From positions 434,001 to 498,000 of the forward strand of contig MU858045.1 in the NCBI GenBank assembly GCA_033297075.1: a DNA stretch of 64,000 bases, given 5' to 3'. Below are positions 12,444 to 24,100 of the stretch, in pieces. The translations under genes and the position numbers were made by a program. Each line of letters opens with the position of its first letter. The first letter of the stretch is position 1. This DNA comes from Rhypophila decipiens (taxonomy: Eukaryota; Ascomycota; Sordariomycetes; Sordariales; Naviculisporaceae). Below the pieces are notes generated by a model that worked only from the letters and a program-made list of their open reading frames with translations, did no database searches and had not been told where the DNA came from.

Positions 12444-14142
12444 ATGCACCACCCACCATACCAGCCCTCTCAGGGCCACTCTATGCAGCCCGAGCTTCAC
12501 CAGCTACCGCCTCATCAGGGACCATATCAAGGACACTCGATGCAGCCGTTACCACCAATGCCTCCTCTCGCGACGCAGTATGGAGAGCCTCCCCAAATCG
12601 GCACTTCGCAGCCAGGTCCTCCCGGGTCGACTGATGCAACACAAAGCTCAGCCCAGGATAACAGCTCGGGAGGTAATCAGCTCACCCCCGAACAAAAGAA
12701 ACAGCAAGAAATCAACTTGAAACCTTACTCGTCCTCGGATGGCAGTGGAAGACTGTATAGGTATGAAAGTAGCTCTTGCTCCCTTTTCATCTGATCAGGC
12801 CCAATATCCCCTCTCCTCGATTTTACCCAGGTCCCGTTTATCTCTCGCTTGTTATCGGCCGAGCTAATGTAGAGACCCTGACAGTCTTGTGGTTGTGCAA
12901 CAGCCACAGCGTGCCCGGATGTGCGGATTCGGCGACAAGGTATGCTTGATTCAGGACCTTCTGTCAAGCTTTAAGCAAGAAAACCGACAGTCTGGCTCAC
13001 CGTTGATAGGATCGTCGCCCCATTACACCGCCGCCCTGTGTCAAGTTGATTGTCCGAGATGCCCAAACCGGCAAGGAGATTGACTGCAAGTGAGTGTACA
13101 CGCCTTTCATCTCACCCCCAAACTTCACTGTGCGACTGAAATAATCTAACACTGTGTTTTCAAAGTCATATCGAACATACCATGTATGTTCTAAATGTTG
13201 ATCTCTGGTCCGAAGATGCGATAACAGAGGTAAACCTGGTCCGTCACAATACTGCCACTCCATCGATATCCTCGACTACGCCCGCATCGTACGCCGCCAT
13301 TGAACAGTCTACGCCGGCCTTTTCACATATCCTTCCTTCGAATCGCGAGGTCGGTTACCCTCAGCAAATGCCGTACCACACGCAGAGCCCCGGTGTGAAT
13401 CCTTATGCCATGCAAAGCCCCTATTCAGGTATGCGCCCTTTGAGTTTGGGATATGAGAATGTCGAATGGGTCTTGTCTTTAGAATCGTCTTATTAATGGT
13501 ACTCTAGCTGGCGGTTATGTTTCTCCAAACGGCGGCTATGCCCCGCCAACACAGTACTATCCCGATTTCCGCCACGATATGCAAGGTATGCCTATGCCCA
13601 GCCAGTCACCTTATGGACCTCCTCGTGTCTATGAGCAGAACTTTGCCATGTCCCAACGGCTCTCAATCAGTGGGAACTCGCCCACCGGCATGTTCACCCG
13701 GAACCTTATTGGCAGCCTGGCCGCGAGTGCGTTCCGACTTTCGGACCCAGATGACAAGATCGGTATTTGGTTTGTTCTTCAAGACTTGAGTGTCCGGACC
13801 GAAGGCAACTTTCGGTAAGTTGACCCACTAAGCGGAATTGTTGGCTCAGAGACTTACCCTTCTAGGCTCCGATTCTCCTTTGTCAACGTCGGTGCGCCAG
13901 GCGCCCTCCCTAACGGACAGAACGCCGGTAGCAGCTCGGTCATCAACGCCGGCAAGGCTCCTGTGCTAGCCTCGGTCTTCAGCGACGTCTTTCAGGTTTA
14001 CTCGGCCAAGAAGTTCCCCGGTGTGTGCGAGTCGACCGTTCTCAGCAAATGCTTCGCCACCCAGGGGATCAAGATTCCTATAAGAAAGGAAGGACAGAAT
14101 ACCAAGGGAGGTGATAGGGATGATGACGAGGGTGATTACTAG
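12444..14142 (+). CDS. velB: Velvet family regulator VelB
   Basis: VelB is a fungal nuclear transcription regulator that pairs with VeA (and with VosA) through velvet domains to control sexual and asexual development and secondary metabolism. The model has six exons: 12444-12760, 12885-12939, 13010-13089, 13166-13428, 13508-13814 and 13866-14142, giving 432 residues in one frame. After a Pro/Gln/His-rich N-terminus comes the velvet signature: GRLYSLVVVQQP, then RARMCGFGDKDRRPITPPP, then NHIEHTMYVLNVDLWS and SEVNLVRH-like text (here TEVNLVRH). A disordered insertion of about 120 residues follows, and the domain resumes at GMFTRNLIGSLAASAFRL and ends at SAKKFPGVCESTVLSKCFATQGIKIPIRK. A velvet domain split by an insertion is typical of VelB and separates it from VeA and VosA. 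The exon 3/4 intron ends in AAAG, because no CAG or TAG is available there. The start is the ATG at 12444, just before the conserved Pro-rich leader. Neurospora calls the orthologue ve-2. Confidence 0.93.
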
Positions 14143-15029
14143 CCCCATTCGCGTCAAGACCGTCCACACTCTTTGGTTCTTGGAAAAGGAAAAGAAAAGA
14201 TTCAACTACATGAAACGGATGGATACACTTGTTACGTTTTTTCTTCTTTGTTGATACAGAAAATAAGAATAGCAGCGTTGCGTTGCATTGCTTTGAGTAG
14301 CGGATACCAGGAAGAGCGAGTTTATGGGTTGGCATGGATGGCATTCGAGGAAGAAACTGGCGGAAGATGGGAGACAGCATATACTAGGTTGAACGAAGTA
14401 CATGGGATCAGATCAAGAGGATGGGTTGGATGACATGATGGTCTTGGTTTTGGTTTTTCTTTTGGTTTATTCTTTTTTGTCCTCGTTGGGGCGGGCGGCC
14501 TTAAAGATCCCTTCGTCTTTTATTTTGTCTGTCATTTCTGGTTCGGCTTGGTCTTTAGCAAATGTTGTTTTTTTCTCTCAACTTCTTGGTTGTTTGCCTT
14601 CTGGCTTGTGTTTTGGTATGAAATAGCTTTTTCTTCTTGAAACCCCCATCCCCCTCCCTTTTCTTTGGTGATTGCTGTACTAGTTTTTGTTTTTGGTGTG
14701 TACGTTTGTCGTTTCTTCCTTCTTAGAATCCTTGGGCTGCCACCTCGTTAAATTTACTTTTTGCTTTTTTTCGGTTGGTTTACTTTGCTGGTTCGGCTTC
14801 TGAGGCTTACATGTTGTTTACACTGTTTAAAATTGAAGGCTTTTCTGTTCCGGTGCTGCCGGTGTTAACTGAAGATGTTGTTGCGTCGAATACATTCCAT
14901 GGCTCATTGAGCCATCACGTCACGAGAGGTTCTGTCCGCTTTCACCATACACAAATTGTTTAAACACCTCTAGGATGTAGAAGAAAGATATAAGTGGTTA
15001 TTCGAACTTTGCTGTCTGAGATACCTGTG

Positions 15030-15720
15030 TCTATATATACCAACTGCATGCCTTGCCTGCCTTGCCTTGCCTGCCTTGCCTTGGTCATGCCTTGCCTTGC
15101 TCAAGTTGACGTATCTAGGATTCTTGCTGCTGGGTGACATGGTAGATACCATAGCAGAGTGGATATTGCTTGTGACAATCTGTTGCTGCTAGGTAGATTT
15201 CCCAAGCTGGAAGGTGTATTTACTCGCTTTTCGAATCTCAACACCTTTAAGCCTTCCTTTCCCCTTCCGTACCTCAGTTAAGTGACTTTTCTTCATTATT
15301 TCTTTACCCAACATGCCTTCCCCCAAGTAGGGCTTTCCTCACCTGACTTTGCTGCTTGACAAGCTAAAGTAGGTAGGTAGTTAGTTACCTTTTTTTACCT
15401 ACTTGCCAACTACCTAGCTAGGTACCTTACCTCCTAACCAACCCTTCTCTCACTAACCCTCCTCACCTACCGTCGTTGCGTTCTTTCCTACCTTTCACCA
15501 CCTCACTTAACCTACTGCTTACTTACTTTGCCGGCTTTACCGGCGACTTTATCTGCCTGCCTGCCTGCCTGCCTTGCCTTTTATAATGTCCTGGCTGTCC
15601 TGTCCTGCCTTGCCAACTAGCTAGTTTAGCTACTTAACTAGGTAGCTTTCTTACCTGCCTGCCTGCCTACTAGCCTTTACCCACCTACCTACATTTGCCA
15701 GTACTCTCACAGCCAAGCAG
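15030..15720. repeat. Interspersed GCCT / CCTACC low-complexity tract
   Basis: The tract has repeated runs such as CTTGCCTGCC, GCCTGCCTGCC, ACCTACCTAC and the palindromes ACCTAGCTAGGT and ACTAGCTAGT. They are irregular, not a clean tandem array, and there is no coding potential across them. Confidence 0.6.
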
Positions 15721-16169
15721 GCAAGCTTCATGTTTCACAGGAGGAGCGTAATTATTAAGTAGCAGATGAGGACGAGATGGACACCAGACCAACCAGGCTA
15801 CATACACCCATTAGGACCTGGCAAAGTGCTGTTCAGTGCCGTCATTCATAGGTGACTGGTATCCATCCCGACGGCTCATTGAGACCAAGTAAGTGAGGTA
15901 AATTGAGGAAAAGAGCAAGGTAACATATATGTGTCGAAAGCTGTGGAGTGACTGATTGGCATTGTCTCACCAGAAGGAGGGCAACCAGACTCCCAAGCAG
16001 CAGCGTCATTGTCAGCCAATCTCACAAAGTTCTTGCTTCCTTCCTTGTCAGCTCATGAATCACAATATCGGTTGATCAGACCTTCCCGTCTGTTCTATCC
16101 CACGTCCGGACCCCTCGGCATGGTCATGTTGGCAGCATATTAGACTTGCATTGTTCATCGGTCATGCTG

Positions 16170-16191
16170 TGGTGGTGGTGGTGGTGGTGGT
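16170..16191 (+). repeat. GGT trinucleotide microsatellite
   Basis: About seven uninterrupted TGG/GGT units. It lies in non-coding DNA. Confidence 0.85.
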
Positions 16192-16450
16192 AGGAAGATG
16201 GTATTCGTAGATGGATGATATTTACCGTGGTCAATGGAGCCCCATTGCTTGTTGTTGCTATCGACAACAAGCTCCATGTAAACAAATTCAACACCTTGGT
16301 ATAGCCTGCTCAGCTTTGCCCCAGGTTGGCTGGGTTTCTACCATGACCAAGTAAACCAAGGTAAGGCTTTGCAAAGTAAAGCAAAAGAAGCCAAGGCAAG
16401 GTTTGCCATTCCTATTCCCCTTTCCCTTGGTCCCCTTGATCGCCGCATAT

Positions 16451-16462
16451 AACCCTAACCCT
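16451..16462 (-). promoter_or_regulatory. Two-unit telomere-like motif (telobox)
   Basis: AACCCTAACCCT on the plus strand reads as two TTAGGG units on the minus strand, about 400 bases upstream of the tRNA gene. TTAGGG-type boxes are known binding sites for Tbf1/Rap1-like factors in some fungi. A role here is inference only, and two units can occur by chance. Confidence 0.35.
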
Positions 16463-16859
16463 CCCTTGGTATAAATCTTACACGATTCTCTCTCATTCAG
16501 AGAAAGCCAGCCTTTTCATATTTATCATACCTACTTGAACCCCGTTTTTCACATGAACAGACCCGGTCGGTGTTTACCGGGGCAGGACAGTGGAAACAGA
16601 ATTTTCTCGGACGTCTACGTACTACCTTTGGACGGCGTTGTCCGGTCTCTTGCATGATGCAGCCGGCAGCATCTCCACTCAGAACTGCAGACTCGCCTTG
16701 AAATACCGCCTCGGCGCCTCCAAAATCCGGTCTCCGTCAAACCCATAAACGAATCCACAATTAAAAGTTAACCAAAGCAAAAAAAAAGAAAAATACCTCA
16801 GAGGCACGAGTCAGAAAAGACCAATTTGCTCGGGGTAGCCTCAACAACACCACTAAAAA

Positions 16860-16998
16860 GGGCGTGTGGCTCAGTTGGTAGAGCGTTCGCTTAGCAGCTT
16901 TATTTCCTCCTTTCTTCCTCTAAAAAGAAGGTACTCAGTGAGTGAAACTGGAAACAAATACCTGCGAAAGGTCCTGGGTTCGATTCCCAGCTCGTCCA
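16860..16998 (+). tRNA. tRNA-Ala (anticodon AGC), intron-containing
   Basis: The two halves form a complete tRNA. The acceptor strand GGGCGTG pairs with CTCGTCC and keeps the G3:U70 wobble that identifies alanine tRNA. The D-arm is GCTC-AGTTGGTA-GAGC, the anticodon stem TTCGC/GCGAA, and the T-arm CTGGG-TTCGATT-CCCAG. The anticodon AGC is at 16893-16895. A 66-nt intron (16897-16962) sits at the canonical place, one base 3' of the anticodon. The discriminator base is A at 16998. The U6:U67 mismatch in the acceptor stem also occurs in the yeast tRNA-Ala(AGC) as I remember it, so it is not evidence of decay. The internal A and B boxes are intact. Confidence 0.95.
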
Positions 16999-17003
16999 TT
17001 ATC

Positions 17004-17007
17004 TTTT
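17004..17007 (+). terminator. RNA polymerase III terminator of tRNA-Ala
   Basis: A TTTT run five bases after the 3' end of the tRNA, as expected for Pol III termination. More T-rich sequence follows near 17040. Confidence 0.7.
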
Positions 17008-18183
17008 GGCCTATCACCTACTTGTCTTCTTTTGTTCTTCTTTTTTTTCCCTTTTAATCCTGTCCTTTCCCTCTATCTCCTTCTAGATGTGGGGTTGGGT
17101 TTCAACTACCTGTCGACATGGACTCAAGGTCAAGTGGCTCCCCCTATCCATATATTCCAGACCTGTCTAGCAAGAATCAGCCTTTATTCTGTGAACCCAA
17201 TGGGCATGCATATATGAGCACACGAATACGCGATCAGGAGAGTGTAAGAACAACGAGTTATTCATGCACAGTAAGTAGTTAGTTGTATACAAAATATGAA
17301 AGGACCTTATTTATCTTATGAACGGATCAGACCAGACCTCCTAAGCAGCAGAGCATCAGATAGTCGGAGGTCCGTCCATCCGAGAAGAAAATATGACATA
17401 ATGTGTATTAACTAACCTGTTCGGAAGCCAAGTAGAACTAACGACATGAGGGTTATGGGATGCTATGCGCTCCTTTCCAGACAGAGTTGAACAAACAGAC
17501 GTGGTCTTGATCGTGTGAGGAATATATAAACATAAAGAAGAGGGCATATAACATTTGAGGGATCTTATAGAAAGGAGGAGCTCGAGAGCAGTCAGTCAGG
17601 TACACACCGCATGCACCCACTCACCCACTGACTCACTCCCATCAACCGGGACTATTAACCCAACATAGGACAATCATCTAACACCATGAGGATATCTCTA
17701 GAAGGCTGATTATAGATAAGATATCATCATTCATAATTCATATCGTCTATGAGATGAAGCTTTCTAATCATAAAGAAACACAGACCAAAGAAGCAAGCAA
17801 GCAACCCAGGCAAAGAGTCAAAAAGCGTCAAAAGTTGAAAGGCTTAAACTAAAAACACAATACAAACCGACAAATTACGCAACAAAATCAGGAAATTTTC
17901 TTAAACAAAAAGAAAAGAGCAAGGTCGTGTTTCCTCATCCCTGTCCCTGAACTCCTTGAATCTCAACCCAAATGACATGAAAGGAAACGATTAGACAGAA
18001 CAGATAAACAACAAGACAACTAACATGGAAACAAGAAAAACAAAAAAGAAAAAAAGTCAAGAAAGATTAAACAACAAGAACAGTATAGCCAAGTGTATCC
18101 ATCCAAACCCCTTCCTCGTGGTATAACCTGTATTTTATATCCCATCCCTTCTTCTCATCATCCACATATACCATTCAATTCAT
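17008..18183. other. Intergenic region, 3' flank of the leashin gene
   Basis: No gene is supported. The part next to 18184 is A-rich on the plus strand (T-rich on the coding strand) and probably includes the 3' UTR of the LAH-2-like gene. Nothing else stands out. Confidence 0.55.
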
Positions 18184-21100
18184 TCAAGCCCGTCCCTCCA
18201 AATACGCAGCCGTCTTGGCCCGAGCCCCCTGAACATGGTCAGCATCATCCATATCAGTATCCTCATCATCCTCCTCCTCATCTTCCTCTTCCTCTTCCTG
18301 ATCCTCCTCCTTTGCTAAATCGCTAGCAGGCGTAACCCCCCTCTGCCCCCTCTCTCTAGCCGGACTCCTCCCATAATAATCTCGTCCCCCCTCAGTAGGC
18401 GCAGTCCCCGTGCTCCTCGCCAACAAACTAGCCCCACCCGCATCCGAAGACGGGGTAACCATTCTAATCCCCTTGCCCTTATCCATCACACTACTGTCCC
18501 CCCCTCTCATATGTGAGCCATTAACAAGTACCTGGGCAGGACACACAACCACCTCGTCCTCCCCGCGTCCGATATCATCTCCCTTCCTGACTACCAAAGG
18601 GAACAATACCACTCTGACCGTCGCCCCGGCAACTTCGAGTTCTTCATTTCGTGCCTGGGCATCACTATCGTCGTGCGACGAATTCGACACGGAGCGATCA
18701 TTCATCAGCGCTGCATTAAACGCCACTGTTTCGGTGAGCTCCCCGTTATCGTCGTATTCAGGCTGCAAGGGGGGCAGCATGGCGTATTCCGCCCGTTGAC
18801 AGCGCATTTCAATTGCGAGATCTACCGCCTCGCGAATAACCTTGCGTAATTGGCTTTGAATCTGAGACTCTAGGTTTGATGGAGGTGGGAGGATCTTGGA
18901 GAGCGCGGCGAGGATGGTTTGGACTACCGCCTCGGTATCTTGGTCGCGCTGCTTCTTGAACGTCGGCCGACGAGCGAGGAGGGTGAGTGTGATAGCGCGC
19001 CATTGGCGCACTGCATGTGTTGGTCCGACTTCGCTGAGTTGCTTTTCCAGCGTCTTGAGTTTCTGGCGCTGCTCGCGGTCCATGCCAAAGAGGTAGCGCA
19101 CAAAGACGAATTCCCAGATCATGGTCATGGTCATGCTCATGAAAATGTCTCGCCGCTTGACACGATCGGCGAGGTAATTGTCCACGTCGGAGCCGTCCAG
19201 GACGGCGTTGTCCAGCCGGTCGATGAGCTTCTCGTCATTGATTTCCGAGGTGAGACGACAAGCGCGCATGTCGCTGAACTTGCTAAACCGCAAGACCCAT
19301 TGTTGCACGTGGGCGCAGAGCTGCTGGCACCGGTGGTCAAAGTAGTCGACGTCGTGGTTGGCTAGGAAATCCGACTCCGTCGACGGGCTAGGCCGCGAGG
19401 TCTCGAGGATCTGTTTCTGCAGCTCGCGGATCTGCGCCGTCGAGGCCTCGAGCTGGGCGCGCAGCTGCGCAATCTCGCTGTCTTTTTCTTGGAGGGCTCG
19501 CGCGTGGAGGCTATACGTGCTCCGGACCGACTCGAGCTCGCGCGAGGTGCTGAGGTTCAGCGTCTCGAGGCGGCGGACTTCCTCGTGGTGCTTGACGGCG
19601 ATGGCTGAAGTCGAACTGCGGAGGCCTTCGTTCGTCTGCTTAAGACGCTCAATGACCTCGTTGGCTTCCTGCAGCATGCGCTTCAGGCTCTCGATCTCCG
19701 AGTCGCGGTCGGCGAGGACGGACGAGTTGCGCTGGCTGGTGCCGGCCTCGGCGTGGGCGCGGGCTTCGGCCAGCTGTCGGTTCTCCTCGGTCAGCTGGGC
19801 CAGGCGCGACTCGAGCTCGAGCACCTGCATGCTCTGTCGCCGGCGCATGCTGTGCGGTCGGGTCGGTGATCGCGGGGAGCCAATGCGGCCCTCGCCGTAG
19901 CCATCCTATAAGACAAAAAAGGTTAGAATCTGGGTCGAGTTTCAATTGAATAGCGACAAGGAAAAAAACACTTACATATACGTCGGCCATGTCCTTGGCG
20001 CGGACGCGGCCTTCGTTGGCAACGGGAGTGGTGGTGGAATTGCGGTCAGCAGCAGTCGCAGGTGTCGAAGAGGAACCTCCAGAGAGGAGTGCAGCAGCGC
20101 CGGCAGCAGCAATGACACCGGCCCCAACCAGTGCAGCACCCGCCACAGCCTTTTCTTTGGCGGCAGACGACTGGGACGACGCTGACAGGTCTTGTTGGCT
20201 GCGGGACACGGACCTCAGATCGCCACTAACTCGCTTGTCGACCCGTCGCAGCGGGGGAGTGCCGGTATAAGAGCGCAGCGATGCAGCGCCAGGGCTGTCA
20301 GGCCGCAATCCTAGTGGCTCGGGGGTCCTCAGGCGGGAGATGCTGGTATTGGACGCTACCCGCCGTGGCTGCGTGGGGTCTGTTGATCTTGGGGTGCTGT
20401 AGGCGCGCTGTGATTGGCTGTCAGAGACACTCCTGGTAGCACCAGCGCTGCTGCTGCTGGGCGCTGCAAGAGTGTCTGGCTTGCTGCTGACGGTGCGCTT
20501 CTTGACCACCAACTTTTCCGGCTCAGGGGTTCTGGGCGTACGGGGTGTTGTGTCTGGACCCGTACTGGCAAACTTTCCAGTGGTGCTTGACCCGGCCAAG
20601 GGGGACGATTTCTTGACAGCAGCACCGGCAGGAGTGGTCTTGAGGTGACTATCACTGTCGTGCTGGTAATCCCGAGAATCGCGCAGGTGCACACCGCTGT
20701 CACGGTGGCTATCGTCGTCATGGGGCTTGAGGAAGAGCTGTCGTGAGACATGGGGAGAGTCGGATCCGAATCCGCTGTCTCTGTCCCCTCTGTCTCTGTG
20801 CAACGACGGTGAGTGAGAATCCCTCTTGGGCGTAGTGGCGCTTGCCAGAGCGACAGCAGCTGCAGCACCCAAGAGAGCATTCTTATGGCCGCGAGCGCTG
20901 CTGCCACTGTGTCTGGGAGTCTCTTTCTTGACAGGCTCCTCGTCGGACAGCTCTTCTTGGACAGGCGCGAGGTTTGTCACGGAGCGCATAAAGTCTGTAA
21001 TGCTCGCGACTCGCGGGATGCCCCGGACTGGCTCGTCGTCCAGAGATCTGGTTGGCGTCTTGAGCTCCTTTCTTGTGAATGCCTCCTCGTCAGCGATATC

Positions 21101-24100
21101 ATCTGGGAATGAAAACGCTCGCTGGACTGGTTCAGGTGATGTTTCGCGCTTCTCACGCCTGTCCCGTCTTTTGGATCTGTCCTTGTCGAGAGGCGCACCC
21201 TCCTTGATGGACCTTGGAATCGTCTCGGAGTCCTGGCGACCCAAGCTGACGGGTGTCTTTGGCGTGACGGGCATGTCGGAGAGGCCCAAGCCAACTCCCC
21301 GTGTCGTAGTCTCCATGGCAGGCGGCTTGTCATCGATATCCATATCTCTTGTCTCGGCCGGATGGACGTCTCTTGCCACGGACACAATTGGATCAACATC
21401 CATAGGCATGCCCCTATCCGCATCAGCCACCTTCACAATCTCCTTCTCCTTTCCCTTGTCACTCTTTTTAATAACTCCTTCTTGCTTCTCCCAGCCCTTT
21501 TTCCTCGACTCAACCACTGATGGCGAAGTCGGAATGGGTGTACCCGAAGTACCAGACCCACCAAACTTCCTGGCCAAAAGCGCCACACCCCCCGTAAGTG
21601 CAGCCGAAGCCGCCGCAATCTCTGCCTTCTCCTTTTCCGCCTGCTTCTCATCTTCAACCTTGAAACTCTTCTCCTTTCTCAAAGGCGTGACCGCCCTCTT
21701 TATCTCTTTCATCAACTCTTTTTCATCTTCCTCCATAAAACTCCTCTCCCTCCTGAGCGGTGTCGCAGCTCTCTCAAAGTCCTCCTTCAGAGGCGATTCA
21801 CTACCAGTGCGCATAGGCGAAAATGTCCTTTCTTTTCTTGTCGGTGCAAGAGCCACCGCCGTTCGTTCCTTGGACGAAGAAGGCGAAGGCGACGCAACAC
21901 GCTCACGTTCAAGGAACGCAGCCGCGAGCTCACGGACAGACCGTTGGGGCGTCATGCGTGCCTTTTCAAGATCCGAAGGTATCGATTTCTTTTCTCGGAT
22001 GATGTTTTCGTATGTGATGCTGCTCATGAATTCCGCAGCCAGTTCTCTGGATTGACGCTTGGAGATCATCGGCGTCGGTGTGGTTGCCGTGTGTACTGGT
22101 ACAGACACTGGCCCGACGGGCTCTTCCTTCTCAGCCTGTGGATGCGGGTGCGAGGTAGCCTCGAGATATGATGCTGCGAGTTCCCTGGATGCTCTGCGTG
22201 ATGACGTTCGTCCGCGGGGGATGGGCTCTTCCTCTGTCGGTTCCTGTGCCCTCTTGTCTGTCTCTGGTTCTGGCGTTTGCATTGGCTCGTCGAAAAGAGC
22301 CTCCTTAGCTAGAGCATCACCATGGCTGCTTTCATCATGACCAGCGGGCGCGGCAGGCTTTTCCAAAAACTCGGCGGCAATCTCCCTCGCAGAAGTGATA
22401 CCCTCTTCCATCTCCATGGTCTTGGTCTTTTTGAGAGACGGAAGGTCATCATCATGCTCGATGTCATGCTTAAGATGGTCCGCAGCAGTGGCAGTCTCGA
22501 TGCTTCTTGAAATGGACTCATCCACCGGGCTGGCGATGGCCGAGAGTAACTTGGGCGACGGCGCGTCCTCGGGGTACAAGACAGGTGGGTTGTCAATCAG
22601 GCCTAGTCCAATTGTTGCGACAGCCGCGGCAGCTGCACCAGCGAGTAATGCCTCAGCTCCTGAGCTGGGCGACTTGGTTCTATTCAGGATGGCGTCAGAC
22701 ACTGCTGGGTGGATCTCGACTGTTTCTTGTGTATTGCTGTCATTGCCGGCTGCAACGTCAAGATCGACATCCTCGACGGTAGGTTTGGCGAGATGGTCAA
22801 CATCAGCAACAACTTCAGCGGACTTGTCAGTTGGAGGCTGGACTGTCTCGGAAATTTCAGGCTGCAGGTCCTCGGCCATGGCGGCGATATCTTTGTCTTT
22901 GTCGACTGCTGGTGATGGCATCGGCTCCTCCTCGGCTGGCGTGGGCGCATCCTCCAAAGTGAAGGTGTTCCGTTTCTTTTTCTTGTCCTTCTTTGACTTT
23001 TTGGCAGGAGCTGGAGTTGCAGGCCATTCTTCCTCGGCAGTGTTGATTTCCTTGGAAGCGGATGGTTCATCAATAGGTGACACTTCGGCAGGAAGATCTT
23101 GAGACGCCGAGGGCTCATCAATAGGCGAGACTTCAACAGGAACATGCCGAGAAGTGACGACTTCCTCAACAGGCGTGGGTTCATCAACGAGATCTCTGGA
23201 CGTGGTCGGTTCGTCGCTCGGCAAAGACTCAGTGACGACTTCTTCCCTGGGCATATCGGGCAAGGAGGCAGAAGACTCTTCCTCCACAAACGTGTCAAGT
23301 TTCTTCCCCTTCTTCTTCTTATCCTTTTTGCCCTTCTTGGTAGTCGCCAAGAACTCGGGAAACTCATCCTCAACCTTGGGGGCCTCCTGTTCTTCAGCTG
23401 TGGCATCCTTGGCAGTCTCAGCGACTTCCTCGGCAGCAACAGGCTGGACGTCTTCGGAAGCAACGACTTCAGGGTCTGTCGCCGGGACAGTGTCTGCCAG
23501 CGGCTGTTCTTGTTCGTGCACAGCGGGCGTGGAAGTGCCAGAGTCGGCTGTCTCAATCGAGGAAGCAGCTGCTTTCTTGCCCTTTTTCTTGTCTTTCTTG
23601 GACTTTTTGCTGGGAAGAGGCGCCCATTCATCACCCGCGGGTTCAGGCTCAGCTTCGGGTTCCTTGGGCAGTTCAGAGGCAACGCCGTCCATGGCTGGCT
23701 CAGCGACTGGCTCGGCAGTGGTGGCGGCAGCCTCCTTGATGATTTCGCGAGACGTTGGAGAGTCTTCAACCGCATGAGCTGGAATCTCAGCCTCAGTTGG
23801 AGGAGGAACATCAACCACAGGAGCCACCTCAACTTCGATAGCCTTCTCAAGAACTTCAGGCTCAGCAGGCAAAAATGAAGCAGAAGCATCTCCAGCGGGT
23901 ACAACAGGAGTCATGGCTCCAGACGCGGGCTCAGAGTCGACAACCTTGCTTCCCTTCTTTTTCTTCTTGTCCTTTTTAGATTTCTTGGACGCGGCAGCTG
24001 GAATCGCCCATTCCGCCTCCTCGACAGGTTGCTCTGGAATGACTTCTGGCTCGGCTGTCGCCCAGTCTTGGACCTCGGTGGTGGGCTCGGGGAGAATCTC

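Larger units (their letters stand above)
14143..16859. other. Intergenic region with low-complexity tracts
   Basis: No gene is supported. The first 600 bases are T-rich and probably contain the velB 3' UTR. From about 15030 to 15720 there are many interspersed GCCT, TGCCT, CCTACC and TAGCTAGG units, including the perfect palindrome ACCTAGCTAGGT at 15412-15423. A GGT microsatellite and a telomere-like motif follow, listed separately. The end of the region is the 5' flank of the tRNA gene. Confidence 0.6.

Noticed and set aside
12277..12720. Frame overlapping the velB start
   Set aside because: It starts at TTG and is a shifted reading of the velB first exon; velB itself is confirmed by the velvet domain.
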